Shown here: piece after piece, positions 1 through 8,733 of the stretch
Numbering within the stretch: position 1 is the stretch's first letter
How the letters are laid out: each line of letters opens with the position of its first letter
Origin: Streptomyces lacrimifluminis
GTDB lineage: Bacteria > Actinomycetota > Actinomycetes > Streptomycetales > Streptomycetaceae
Direction of reading: 5' to 3'
Assembly: GCF_014646095.1 (NCBI RefSeq)
Contig: NZ_BMMU01000038.1
Location: forward strand, 1-64,000
DNA length: 64,000 nt
Notes under the pieces: model-generated
Database searches by the model: none
The model's input: the letters and a program-made list of their open reading frames with translations, nothing else
What the model was told of the DNA's origin: nothing
Program-made: the position numbers and the translations under genes

Positions 1-51
1 CGCATGACGTCAATCGCCAAGGCCGTCCTCACCCTGGAGCGGCACCGCTGA
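1..51 (+). CDS. C-terminal end of a truncated upstream gene
   Basis: An open frame enters from the left edge and ends at TGA (49-51), giving about 16 residues ending in LERHR. It is cut by the window, so the family cannot be told. It lies 217 bases upstream of the XRE gene start on the same strand. It could also be chance open frame. Confidence 0.35.
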   Translation, partial: RMTSIAKAVLTLERHR

Positions 52-268
52 AAACCCTCACTGTCTCAGCGTCGCGGTGCGTTCGAGCCAGTCCATGGCC
101 GATGATCGTAGTGTGCTCCGTGTGCTCCGTGCGGACCATGGCAATTGCCAACGTAAGAGTCCGATTCGGTTGTCGGCTCGGACGGCGGCATTGCGCGTGA
201 TCAACAACCCTCGTGTCATGGCAACCTGCGTGCTGACACAGCCTTTTGGAGCCGGAGGTACACCGCCC

Positions 269-1141
269 GTGGCGGCGAAGAGCAATCCCACCGTCAGGAG
301 ACGCCGGCTCGGGGCCGAGCTTCGCCGGCTGCGTGTGGCCAGTGGGCTGAAGAGCGTGGAAGTGGCTGAGCGGCTCATGGTCTCCCAGCCCAAGATCAGT
401 CATCTGGAGAACGGCAACCGTGCCATCAGCCCCCGAGACGTGCGCGACCTGTGCGCGATCTACGAAGTGACGGACCAGCAGGTCATCGACTCCCTGACCG
501 AGATGGCCAGGGAATCCGGCGGGCGGGGCTGGTGGCACACCTACGGCGACCTCTCCGACAGTGTCTACATCGGCCTGGAGACAGACGCCGCTTCCCTGCA
601 CACTCACGCACCCATGGTGGTGCCCGATCTGCTGCAGACCCCCGCGTACGCCCAGGCTGTCATCGAGGAAACGATCCCTCGGCTCACTGCCGAACAGGCC
701 GCCACACGCCTCAAGGTGCGGCTGCGCCGCCAGCACCGGATCTACGCCCCGGCCTGTCCGCTGCGCTTGTGGGCCGTCCTCGACGAATCGGTACTGCGCC
801 GTGTCGTCGGCGGCCCGGACGTCATGCGTGAGCAACTGGAGCATCTGAAGGCGCTCAGCGCGGAGCCGCATGTGAGGGTGCAGGTCCTTCCCCATACGGC
901 GGGCGCTCACCCGGGCCTGTCAGGACAGTTCTCCATCCTGCGGTTCGCCGACGGTCCCGAGGCAGGGGTGGTGTACCTGGAACGGTTCGCCAGCGACCTC
1001 TATCTGGAGAAGCCGTCCGACGTGGAGAACTACGGCGTGATCCACGACCACCTCCGGACCCTGGCCCTCACCCCGGACAGCAGCCGCGATCTCATCACCG
1101 ACACCACCAAGACGTACATCGACGCCCCGACCCGGCCCTGA
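269..1141 (+). CDS. XRE-family regulator with DUF5753 (Scr1-type) domain
   Basis: A DNA-binding regulator of the abundant Streptomyces XRE/DUF5753 class. I chose the GTG at 269 because GGAGG sits at 254-258, ten bases upstream, and gives a 290-residue protein typical of the family; the frame is open further upstream. An HTH_31-type helix-turn-helix spans about residues 12-68 (RRLGAELRRLRVASGL, then SQPKISHLENGNR). The DUF5753 ligand/partner domain fills about residues 90-275 and contains the usual WWHTY and PDLLQTPAYA segments. These genes normally sit beside a small DUF397 gene; none is visible here, as the next gene is convergent. Family members include partners of developmental and toxin-antitoxin-like systems; the target here is unknown. 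Confidence 0.93.
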   Translation: MAAKSNPTVRRRRLGAELRRLRVASGLKSVEVAERLMVSQPKISHLENGNRAISPRDVRDLCAIYEVTDQQVIDSLTEMARESGGRGWWHTYGDLSDSVYIGLETDAASLHTHAPMVVPDLLQTPAYAQAVIEETIPRLTAEQAATRLKVRLRRQHRIYAPACPLRLWAVLDESVLRRVVGGPDVMREQLEHLKALSAEPHVRVQVLPHTAGAHPGLSGQFSILRFADGPEAGVVYLERFASDLYLEKPSDVENYGVIHDHLRTLALTPDSSRDLITDTTKTYIDAPTRP

Positions 1142-1164
1142 GTGCCGTCGGCCGGGGCCCCGCC

Positions 1165-2292
1165 TCAGCCGGCCGGTTCGCTCTGCGCAGGCACCGGTGC
1201 ACGGAGTGGGCGGTCCGCCTCCGCCGTCTTTCCGGAACCCGCCCCCTGAGCCGTGCGCTGCCACAGCCGTCCCAGAGCCCGGTAGAAGCGGTCCGGCAGG
1301 AAGACGGCGTCGGCGATGATCATCGCGCCGGAGAAGAGAGGCAGTCCCATGAGTACCGCGATCCCCAGGTGCATGCCCAACAGCATGGTCAGGACCGGGT
1401 ACTTGAGCCGCCCGAACAGGACGAACGGGAAGGCGACCTGCAACAGCACCGTCAGGTAGCAGGCGACGGAGATCAGTACGTCGTGCTCGTCCACCATGAG
1501 GGAGAGCCCGGGCCAGGGCCGGAACAGGTCGAGGTTCAGGACGTAGTGGAGGGCGGTGCCGTTGCCCCAGGATCCGCCCTGCACCTTGTACAGACCCGCG
1601 GACCCGTAGAGGAAACAGACCTGGGCCGCGATGACGAACATCCCGCAGTTGTGCAGTACGGCGGTCAGGGTCCGCCGGGAGGTACGGAGATGAGGCCGGA
1701 GCCCGCCCGCGATCCGGTCCACCGGCATGCTCTCCGCGGTACCCGCGCAGGTGCGAAGCCGGGTTCTGCGCGCGTCCAGGGACCAGCGGCGACCGCAGGC
1801 GGTCAGGACCAGGTAGACGGCCATGAGGAGGATGAGGTTGTCTCCTCCGTCGGTCATGAAGATCGCCCTGCCGTGGAACGACGCGACGACGACCGCGAAC
1901 AGCACGGACACCGCTCTGGTCCGCCAGCCGAGGGCGAACAGTGCCGATACGACGACGGCCAGCGCGTAACAGGCCTCGAAGTAGGCCCGGCTGTCGGACA
2001 GGGTGAGGATGCTGACCCATCCCGTCTGGTCGAACAGTTGCCTCGCCAACTCCGGTGTCCAGGGTGATCCCGGACCCCAGATCTGGTGGCGGTGCGGGAA
2101 CTCGCGCAGCAGGAAGACGAGGTAGAGAAGCCCGTATCCGATGCGCAGGACCGCGGCGGCGTACAGGGAGACCGGCCGCTCGGTCAGGGAGGCGAGAGTC
2201 GCACGGACATGGTCGGGTGCGCGGCGCGGAGCGTCGGCCTCCGCCCGCTGGACGGTACGAGGGTGCGGTGCGGGTACCGGCTCAGTTTCCAT
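1165..2292 (-). CDS. HTTM-domain (VKGC-like) integral membrane protein
   Basis: A 375-residue polytopic membrane protein of the HTTM family, named for its horizontally transferred transmembrane domain and related to vitamin K-dependent gamma-carboxylase. Several hydrophobic helices are visible between about residues 45 and 345, with a lumenal-type loop near SPWTPELARQLFDQTGW and polar tails at both ends. The ATG at 2292 overlaps the 3' end of the DUF5819 gene (stop at 2282) by 11 bases, so the two are translationally coupled. In actinobacteria HTTM and DUF5819 genes usually occur as this pair, suggesting one membrane complex. The substrate is unknown; carboxylase activity is not shown. Confidence 0.88.
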   Translation of the reverse strand: METEPVPAPHPRTVQRAEADAPRRAPDHVRATLASLTERPVSLYAAAVLRIGYGLLYLVFLLREFPHRHQIWGPGSPWTPELARQLFDQTGWVSILTLSDSRAYFEACYALAVVVSALFALGWRTRAVSVLFAVVVASFHGRAIFMTDGGDNLILLMAVYLVLTACGRRWSLDARRTRLRTCAGTAESMPVDRIAGGLRPHLRTSRRTLTAVLHNCGMFVIAAQVCFLYGSAGLYKVQGGSWGNGTALHYVLNLDLFRPWPGLSLMVDEHDVLISVACYLTVLLQVAFPFVLFGRLKYPVLTMLLGMHLGIAVLMGLPLFSGAMIIADAVFLPDRFYRALGRLWQRTAQGAGSGKTAEADRPLRAPVPAQSEPAG

Positions 2293-3175
2293 GGGAGTCC
2301 GCCTCCACCTTCCACCAGGGCAGATACCGCGTGTCGCCCGCTCCCCGCGCGACTGGGGCCACGCCCGGGCCGCCCGCCGGGGTGGGTGCGGTGATGGGCA
2401 CGGTGACCACCCGTAGCTGGATCGCCTCGAAACTTCCGCCGCGGTGCGCGGCGACGCGGTCCGACGCGATGTTGGTCAGGTAACGCTGGGTCATCAGTGC
2501 CCGCTGCGAGCGCGACTGGTCGTCGGTGGCGTGGTTCTCGAGGTAGGAACTCCAGGCCCGGCGCAGCATGTTCTGCGCCGTGTGGCTCGGGAAGGCGTTG
2601 TGCCTCACCGCGGAACTGTCCACGGCGGTCAGATCGAACCAGCCGCTCACCCGCACGGTGCCGTCCGGCGTCGTGTGCGTGGTCCTCGCTGAGATCTGCC
2701 GGTTGACGGACTCCGGATCCGGGGCGAACAGCCGCCAGTTCTGCTCGAACAGCGGGAAGACCCACGCGTCGACCTGCCGGCTGTACTGCTGGGAGAGCGG
2801 ATTCGGGGGCGCCACGTGCAGGAACACCAGGAGCACATGGACCAGGGCCGTCGCCAGGCAGAGGAACACGGCCGCACTCGTCGCGGCTCGCAGGAGGACG
2901 GGCGGAGGATCCGATTGTTCCGCGGAACCTTCCACTGGTCTTTCCACAGGTCTTTCCGCAGGCTTTTCCGTGGACACTTCGGGCGGTACTTCGGTCGGTC
3001 GATGCGCCGATTCCCGCGTGAATTCGTCCGCAGATCCGTCCGCAGATCCGTCCACCGATTCGTTCGCATCCGTCGATGCGGTGCCACTCAGCACGGCTCC
3101 ACCGGCCTTTCGATCCCGGATTCTCTCGCTGTTTCTCCTGAGCTTTCGGCGCCCGGCGCGCGGCGGAATCGACAA
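2282..3175 (-). CDS. DUF5819 family membrane-anchored protein
   Basis: Partner of the HTTM gene. The DUF5819 part starts with one transmembrane helix (about residues 95-120, LLRAATSAAVFLCLATALV) and carries the family signature VFPLFEQNWRLFAPDPES. The first ~90 residues are low-complexity Ser/Glu/Pro repeats, and the longest frame begins with TTG at 3175, so the true start may lie further in. The short DNA repeat CAGATCCGTC occurs twice in a row in this N-terminal region. Function unknown; probably acts with the downstream HTTM protein at the membrane. Confidence 0.85.
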   Translation of the reverse strand: MSIPPRAGRRKLRRNSERIRDRKAGGAVLSGTASTDANESVDGSADGSADEFTRESAHRPTEVPPEVSTEKPAERPVERPVEGSAEQSDPPPVLLRAATSAAVFLCLATALVHVLLVFLHVAPPNPLSQQYSRQVDAWVFPLFEQNWRLFAPDPESVNRQISARTTHTTPDGTVRVSGWFDLTAVDSSAVRHNAFPSHTAQNMLRRAWSSYLENHATDDQSRSQRALMTQRYLTNIASDRVAAHRGGSFEAIQLRVVTVPITAPTPAGGPGVAPVARGAGDTRYLPWWKVEADSHGN

Positions 3176-3220
3176 CGATCCGCCGCGCGCCGTCCGTCCG
3201 TTCAGGGACGCACGTACGAC

Positions 3221-4510
3221 TCAGTGACGAGCGTCGGCGAAACCGTCGTCCTTACCGGGCTCGCCGTCGTGCCCGTCGTGCCCGCCGTGTCCGCCGTGCT
3301 CTTCGGGCTTCTCTCCGTGGTCGCCACCGCCGTGCTCTCCGGGCTTCCCGCCGTGGTCGTGGTCACCCGGCTTGCCCGGCTGCCCGCCATGGTCGTGTCC
3401 GCCGCCGGTCCCGCCGCCGTGTCCGCCGCCGATTCCGCCGCCGTTGACGCCGCCGCCAGTGGTGGCGCCTGTGGTCCCGCTCGTCGTGGTGCCGGCGACA
3501 AGGCCGCCGAGCGCTCCGCCCGTGGTGCCGCCCGTCGTCAGGACGCCGCCGAGGAGACCACCCAGGGCGCCACCGGTTCCGCCGCCCGTCGGTACGCCGC
3601 CGATGGCGCCGACGGTGGTGCTGCCCGTGGTGCCCGTGGTGGTGCCCGTCGTCGTGCCGCCGGTCGTGGCTCCGGCGATGACACCGCCGCTGATCAGCCC
3701 GCCCGTGGTCCCGCCGGTCCCGCACGGCCCCAGGAAGATCCTGTTGCTGTCCAGCGTCACGGCGCCGTCACCGCGTGCGCCGGCGTCGGCCAGCAGCCGG
3801 CCGTTGATGGTCGCTCCCGTGGTGGCGGTGATCGACGTGTCGGCCAGGATGGTGCCCACGAACGAGGTGTTGGTACCGAGCGTGGCCGAGCTGCCGACCT
3901 GCCAGTACACGTTGCACGGCGAGGCGCCGTTGACGAGACTCACCGAGCTGTTCTCGGCTGCCGTCGTGAGCGTCGAACCGATCTGGAACACCCAGACGGC
4001 GCTGGGGTCGCCCTGGGCGTCCAGGGTGAGGGTGCCGGTGATCTGCGCGCGGCTGTTCGCCCTGTAGAGGCCCGCCGTCAGCGTCTGGCCACCGAACTCG
4101 TGGGGATCGTCGTTGTACACGGCGTTCGTCATAGTCTGTCCGGCGGCCTGGTTGTACGCCGTGGTCAGGTCGACCTTGGCCTGACCCGCGGCGGCGTCGG
4201 CGGAGTGCAGGGTCCCGGGCGGGGTCACGATGCCGGGTCCTCCGTCGGACGCGAAGAACCCGGTGATGGCTGTCCCGGGGCTCACGCCGACGTTGAGACC
4301 TTCGACCACCGTCGGACCGGTGTTGGTGACCGTCGCACCGGCGAGTACTCCGTAGTCGGCCGCCGTGCCCAGCGGCACGGGGGTGGCGACGGCGTGCGCG
4401 CGTGTAGGCATCAGAGCGAGGACGACAGCAGCGGCCACCACGGCCGCCACCGCCGCGATCCACACCGACATCGTGCGCCGTACGGGCGCGTCATGGATAT
4501 TCAGCGTCAT
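3221..4510 (-). CDS. secreted DUF3494 (ice-binding-like) protein with Thr/Gly linker and His-rich tail
   Basis: A 429-residue exported protein. An N-terminal signal peptide (about residues 14-40, ending RAHA) is followed by a DUF3494 beta-helix domain (about 45-250), recognised from LGTAADYGVLAGATVTNTGP, the PGTAITGF segment, and the AVWVFQIGSTLTT and GRLLADAGA blocks. The rest is a Thr/Gly-rich linker (about 255-375) and a tail of repeated H-G-G/H-D-H-G/E-K-P units (about 375-425) that could bind metal or cell wall. A strong AAAGGAG precedes the ATG. DUF3494 proteins include ice-binding and adhesin-like proteins; here an adhesin or surface role is as likely as ice binding. Confidence 0.9.
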   Translation of the reverse strand: MTLNIHDAPVRRTMSVWIAAVAAVVAAAVVLALMPTRAHAVATPVPLGTAADYGVLAGATVTNTGPTVVEGLNVGVSPGTAITGFFASDGGPGIVTPPGTLHSADAAAGQAKVDLTTAYNQAAGQTMTNAVYNDDPHEFGGQTLTAGLYRANSRAQITGTLTLDAQGDPSAVWVFQIGSTLTTAAENSSVSLVNGASPCNVYWQVGSSATLGTNTSFVGTILADTSITATTGATINGRLLADAGARGDGAVTLDSNRIFLGPCGTGGTTGGLISGGVIAGATTGGTTTGTTTGTTGSTTVGAIGGVPTGGGTGGALGGLLGGVLTTGGTTGGALGGLVAGTTTSGTTGATTGGGVNGGGIGGGHGGGTGGGHDHGGQPGKPGDHDHGGKPGEHGGGDHGEKPEEHGGHGGHDGHDGEPGKDDGFADARH

Positions 4511-4738
4511 CGAGGGGCCAACTCCTTTGAGGGGATGATCTTGGCGATTCTCGGCCGCGCAGAACCGCCTGATTCTGCGGCGGGAATATTACGCAGGAAA
4601 GTGATCCGCTTACGGTTCATCCTCGCGAGGTAGCTGGAATGGAATAATTCCCTGTGATATCTGCACAAGTGATTAATGGGCCGAATGGTGCCGCCGTCCA
4701 TTCGGCTTGATGGCTTCACGGCGTGATCTGCGAGGCGG
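4511..4738. promoter_or_regulatory. promoter region of the DUF3494 gene
   Basis: A relatively AT-rich 228-base gap upstream of the minus-strand DUF3494 gene and downstream of the phosphatase stop. It contains the perfect palindrome GGAATAATTCC (4642-4652). I see no credible gene; a 70-residue minus-strand frame here lacks family features. The palindrome could be an operator or part of a terminator for the phosphatase gene. Confidence 0.4.
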
Positions 4739-5968
4739 TCAGAGGCGCAGGACGATCAGGGCGGTGTCGTCGGTGGTGCCGGTGGGGGGAAGGAGGTCGG
4801 CCAGGAGGGCGTCGGCCAGGGTCTCGGGGGCGGACTTCCGGTGGCGGGTGAGGGAGTCGGCGAGGCGGGCCAGGCCGGTGTCGATGTCCTCGTCGCGGCG
4901 CTCGATCAGTCCGTCGGTGTACAGGACGAGGGTGGCGCCTTCGGTGAAGGGGGTGCGGGCCTGGGGGCGGGGGAGGTGTTCGGGGCGGGCGTCGAGCGGC
5001 GGGTCGGTGGCCCGGTCCAGGAAGGTGATGGTGCCGTCGGGGTGCACGAGGGCGGGCGGCAGGTGGCCGGCGCAGCTGTAGGTGATGGTGTGGCTGTCCC
5101 AGTCGACGAAGGTCGTCACGACGGTGGTCGCCTCGGCGCCGTCGACGAAGCGGGCGTACAGGCCGAGCGCCTCCAGGGCCAGGGCCGGGCCGTCGGCGAC
5201 CCGGCAGGCCGCGCTCAGGGCGCTGCGCAGCTGCCCCATCACACCGGCGGCCGTGAGGCCGTGCCCGACCACGTCGCCGACGGCGACCGCGAGGTTGTCG
5301 CCGGGCAGTTCGACCAGGTCGTACCAGTCGCCGCACACGTTCAGCGCGCCGATGGCCGGCTGGTAGCGCACGGCTGCCTCGTGGGGCCCGGTCGGGCCGG
5401 GAGCGGGCAGCATCGCCGCCTGAAGGGCGAGGGCGACCTCGCGTTCGTGGGCGTGCGCCTGGCGGAGCCGTTCGTTGACCTCCTGCAGTTCACGCGCCCG
5501 GGCGTACAGCTCCGCCTCCAGCACGCGGGCCCGGCTGTCGCCGTTCGCGCCGCCGCGGGCGTGGATGAGTTCGGTGACCTCTTCCACCCGGTGCACGATC
5601 AGCGCCACCTGGCCCCCGGGGCCGAGGACGGGCGCGTTCACCGGGCTCCAGTAGTGCTCCTGCCAGTGGCCGGGCCGCTGGGGGTCCTCGATGTCGTAGC
5701 GGAGCAGTGCCATCGTGTCGCGGTCGCCGGTGTCGACCACCCGCAGCATCGACTCCCGGGTTTCCCGCATGCCGGCCGCGGCCGGTTCGTCCGGGTTCTC
5801 GGGGAAGACGTCGAAGATGTAGCGGCCCAGCAGCTGCTCGCGGGTGCGCCCGGCGAGCCGCAGGAAGTCGTCGTTGGCGTCGGCGTACACCAGGTCGGGG
5901 GTGAGCAGGGCCACCATGCCGGGCAGGGCCCGGAAGACCGCCGCGTAGTCGATCTGCGGTTTCCTCAT
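4739..5968 (-). CDS. PAS-domain PP2C-type (SpoIIE family) protein phosphatase
   Basis: A 409-residue soluble Ser/Thr phosphatase of the RsbU/SpoIIE class, likely acting on an anti-sigma antagonist or similar phosphoprotein. I use the internal ATG at 5968 rather than the longer frame from 6091, since homologous proteins begin at the PAS domain and GGGGCAGG lies upstream. PAS fold about residues 5-130; coiled-coil signalling helix about 145-185 (ARARELQEVNERLRQAHAHE); PP2C domain about 195-409 with metal-site blocks GDWYD, GDVVGHG and the terminal TDDTAL. It sits between the DUF3494 gene and the CIS region; a regulatory link to the CIS is possible but unproven. Confidence 0.92.
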   Translation of the reverse strand: MRKPQIDYAAVFRALPGMVALLTPDLVYADANDDFLRLAGRTREQLLGRYIFDVFPENPDEPAAAGMRETRESMLRVVDTGDRDTMALLRYDIEDPQRPGHWQEHYWSPVNAPVLGPGGQVALIVHRVEEVTELIHARGGANGDSRARVLEAELYARARELQEVNERLRQAHAHEREVALALQAAMLPAPGPTGPHEAAVRYQPAIGALNVCGDWYDLVELPGDNLAVAVGDVVGHGLTAAGVMGQLRSALSAACRVADGPALALEALGLYARFVDGAEATTVVTTFVDWDSHTITYSCAGHLPPALVHPDGTITFLDRATDPPLDARPEHLPRPQARTPFTEGATLVLYTDGLIERRDEDIDTGLARLADSLTRHRKSAPETLADALLADLLPPTGTTDDTALIVLRL

Positions 5969-6275
5969 GTCCTGCCCCGTCTGACTCGGTACTGAGCGTC
6001 GTCGTGCCGTCTCACGATAGGAGTGATGACGCGGCGGTACCCGAGTATCACGGCCACCCGGCCCAGCGTGCTCCGGTCGCGGCCAGGACATGGCCGCCCA
6101 CGCTTCGGCTCCGTGACGAGGGCGCCGAAGCGTGGGGTGATGGCTCGTGGGTGTGACGTCTGCGGCAGGATGCCGGTTTTGAGTCCAGGGTTATCGATTT
6201 CTGGACAGAACTAGTGCCCACTCTTTACAGATGTAGTCGGCACTGATCAAAAATGATCGGAGACTTTAGGTCCGT
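5969..6275. other. intergenic region, no gene seen
   Basis: 307 bases between two minus-strand genes. The half nearest 6275 is AT-richer and contains TGATCAAAAATGATCG, which may be part of a weak terminator for the upstream membrane-protein gene; the rest should hold the phosphatase promoter. No convincing open frame. Confidence 0.35.
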
Positions 6276-7637
6276 TCACTGCTCGGTGCGGATGAGCACA
6301 CCGCTCACGTTCAGGACCTCGTGACACCCCTGCGCCCGGCGGCCGGTGGCCGGAGTGCCCGGCTTCGTGCAGGTCACTTCCATGGTCACGGTGTCGTTCG
6401 CGGGGATTCTGATGGGGGTGACCCAGTGGTAGTCCTGGTTGCGGAAGGTTTCCAGGGCGATCGTGGTGATCTTGCGATCGCCGAAGCTGATCGTCAGAAC
6501 CCCTTCGTCACCCTGGAAGTTGGCGACGACGATGTCCGTCACGCCGAAGACGTGCTTCTCGGGCACCTGGTAGGTACCCGGTCCGGTCTCCCCGCTGGAG
6601 GTCTTCAGGTCGATGGTCGCCGAGCTCTGCTGACCGCCGCCGACCGTGGTGCCGTCCCCGGGTGTGGTGCCGTTCCCGGGCGAGGTGCCTTCCCCGCCCG
6701 CCGCGGGACCGTTGCCCTTGTTGTCCTGACCGTCGGGCGAGGCGCTCGGGCCGCCGGAACCGGTGCCGGGTGCCTGTCCGCTGCCGCCCTGCTCTCCCGC
6801 GGGCGTGGGACGGGGCTGGACCACCTCGTTGGCCGCCTCCTTCGCGGCGCTGCGCACCGCGGGGCGGACCAGGGTGAACCAGGCGAGGAGCAGCGCGAGC
6901 AGCGCCGCGAGCACGGCGAGCAGCCATATCGGGAAGATGGGAATCTGGACGAACTCCGCGTCCTGCGGAGGCCGTTCGGCGGTCTCGTCCGGCTGGGTCT
7001 CGTCCTGGTCGCGGGTCTCGGCGGTGGCCAGGGTGAAGGGCCACACCACCGGGGAGCCGAACCACACGGGCTTGCCCGTACGAACCCGCAGCCCGACCTC
7101 GACCGACTCGCCGGGCTCCAGCTTCGGCTCGGCCGGGTTGAAGGTGAACGCCAGCTCCTCGCCCGCCTGGCCGGGGGTGAAGCCCACCCGCACCGGGGTG
7201 TTGCCCTCGTTGCGCACCGCCAGCCGATACCGGCCGCGCAGCCAGCCGCGCCGGCGGCGGGGCCGCAACTCGGTGCGCAGCTCGTGGAACGCCTCGATGT
7301 GCACGATGGTTTCGGGAACCCGCACCGCGTCGGGGTGCTCGGTCGGCAGGACCCGTATCGCGAGGGGCAGTTCGCCGGCCCGGATCTCCGGGGAGCGCGG
7401 CGGCTCCAGACGGATCGTCACCGTCTCGGAGGTGCCGGGGTAGAGGGAGACCCGCGCGGGTTCCACGGTGGTCCAGGGGGCACAGTCCCCGACGGCCTCC
7501 AGGCTGTAGGCCTCGACGATGTCGCTGTCGTTGCGGACGGTCAGACTGGTCGTGGCGGTGCCGCCAGGGGCCACTGTCACGACCGGGATGTCGAGTCCGG
7601 GCGCACCGGGACCGGAAGAGGCTGTAGAAGGCGTCAC
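6276..7637 (-). CDS. bitopic membrane protein with N-terminal Ig-like domains, flanking the CIS cluster
   Basis: The longest frame starts at 7691, but GTG at 7637 (453 residues) is preferred because the product then begins with the family-like TPSTASSG; no clear ribosome site distinguishes them. Cytoplasm-facing N-terminal part: two beta-sandwich (NEW3/Ig-like) units, about residues 14-125 and 126-210 of this start. One transmembrane helix follows (FPIWLLAVLAALLALLLAWF, about 234-257). A Pro/Gly/Ser-rich linker (about 275-345) then leads to an extracellular C-terminal beta domain (about 345-453). The gene is divergent from the CIS regulator. A membrane protein (CisA) that docks Streptomyces CIS particles has been reported; this gene or the one at 29531 might correspond, but sequence alone does not decide. 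Confidence 0.75.
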   Translation of the reverse strand: MTPSTASSGPGAPGLDIPVVTVAPGGTATTSLTVRNDSDIVEAYSLEAVGDCAPWTTVEPARVSLYPGTSETVTIRLEPPRSPEIRAGELPLAIRVLPTEHPDAVRVPETIVHIEAFHELRTELRPRRRRGWLRGRYRLAVRNEGNTPVRVGFTPGQAGEELAFTFNPAEPKLEPGESVEVGLRVRTGKPVWFGSPVVWPFTLATAETRDQDETQPDETAERPPQDAEFVQIPIFPIWLLAVLAALLALLLAWFTLVRPAVRSAAKEAANEVVQPRPTPAGEQGGSGQAPGTGSGGPSASPDGQDNKGNGPAAGGEGTSPGNGTTPGDGTTVGGGQQSSATIDLKTSSGETGPGTYQVPEKHVFGVTDIVVANFQGDEGVLTISFGDRKITTIALETFRNQDYHWVTPIRIPANDTVTMEVTCTKPGTPATGRRAQGCHEVLNVSGVLIRTEQ

Positions 7638-7869
7638 GCCACCACGGTAGAAGCACCCACCGGGATTCGCCGAGGGGCGCGAGGGCAACATCCGGGCAGT
7701 CGTGGTGCCCGCGAAGGCACCGTCAACTCGCCCTCAGCGGTGGGTTGTTGATGCTATTCGACGGCTCCCGCGCGCCGCCTTCCGGTGTTCGTCCCGCCCC
7801 AGCGATCCTCCCCACGAACTCACGAACAGGTACCCCCCCATGCCCTGCGCAGAGGAGAACACCCCTGCC

Positions 7870-8562
7870 ATGTCTGCCTCCACGTCCTACGAGCACGCCA
7901 CCGTCGGTTCCGGGCGCTGGGTCTCTCCCAGTGGCCGGCCGGAGCGGGTGACCGTGGCCGTCTACGCCGCCGATCCGATCCTGCGTGTCGGTGTCGTCCA
8001 GCAGTTGCGCCACCGCCCCGAGGTCGACCTGCTCGCCGACACCGACGCCGAGGGGGCCCAGGTGTCCCTGGTGGTCGTGGACAACGTCGAGGACGACGTC
8101 GCCGCCCTGCTGCACCGGCTGCGGCTCAACTCCGCCACCCGCGTGGGCCTCGTGGTCGGCACCCTCGGCTCCGGCGCGCTGCAGCGCGTCATCGAGTGCG
8201 GTGTCTCGGCGGTGCTGCGGCGCGCCGAGGCCGACCAGGACCGGCTCGTCCACCTGGTCCTCGCGACGGCCAACGGCGAGGGTGTGCTGCCCGGTGACCT
8301 GCTCGGCAAGCTGCTCTCGCACGTCGGCAGCCTGCAGCGCTCGGCCCTCGATCCGCAGGGACTGTCCCTGTCCACGCTGACCACACGGGAGGCGGACATG
8401 CTGCGCCTGGTGTCGGAGGGACTGGACACCGCGGAGATAGCCCGCAAGACCGCGTACTCCGAACGGACCGTCAAGAACGTCCTGCACGAGATCATCACGC
8501 GCCTCCAACTGCGCAACCGGACCCATGCGGTGGGCTACGCGCTGCGGAACGGACTCATCTGA
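7870..8562 (+). CDS. LuxR/NarL-type regulator with atypical receiver domain
   Basis: A 230-residue transcription factor, probably controlling the adjacent CIS genes. ATG at 7870 is preceded by GAGGAG at 7852-7857. The N-terminal part (about residues 25-140) resembles a response-regulator receiver but keeps only one acidic residue of the usual acidic pair (D35) and a candidate acceptor D71 inside VVVDN, so phosphorylation is doubtful. The C-terminal LuxR helix-turn-helix (about 163-226) is well conserved (LTTREADMLRLVSEGLDTAE). No sensor kinase gene is adjacent. It is transcribed toward the CIS operon and divergently from the Ig-like membrane gene, so the 7638-7869 gap should hold both promoters. 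Confidence 0.9.
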   Translation: MSASTSYEHATVGSGRWVSPSGRPERVTVAVYAADPILRVGVVQQLRHRPEVDLLADTDAEGAQVSLVVVDNVEDDVAALLHRLRLNSATRVGLVVGTLGSGALQRVIECGVSAVLRRAEADQDRLVHLVLATANGEGVLPGDLLGKLLSHVGSLQRSALDPQGLSLSTLTTREADMLRLVSEGLDTAEIARKTAYSERTVKNVLHEIITRLQLRNRTHAVGYALRNGLI

Positions 8563-8593
8563 CGACAGCTCTGACGACAGCTCTGACGACGGT
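8558..8593 (+). repeat. three tandem 12-bp repeats at the regulator stop codon
   Basis: The unit TCTGACGACAGC occurs at 8558-8569 and 8570-8581 and as TCTGACGACGGT at 8582-8593. The LuxR gene stop TGA lies in the first copy. Each unit contains the same TGA, so the array provides three stops in one frame. It may be simple replication slippage or an operator array upstream of the next gene (start 8734). Confidence 0.9.
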
Positions 8594-8733
8594 GGGGTAC
8601 GTCGGTGCTGCCCGAAAGCGCACCGCACGTTTCCCCCAGGTACGGCCCCGTCCCCCTGTCGCGTCGTGCGCGGTCGTCGCAGAGTGGTGGGGGCACATCC
8701 ACGTGCCGCACCAGACCGCGAGGGAGACCCCCA

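Noticed and set aside
2816..4633. 605-residue plus-strand frame opposite DUF5819 and DUF3494 genes
   Set aside because: Arg/Gly-rich shadow; the opposite-strand genes have signal peptide, ribosome site and family motifs.
4507..4719. 70-residue minus-strand frame upstream of the DUF3494 gene
   Set aside because: No ribosome site or family; it lies in the promoter region of the downstream gene.
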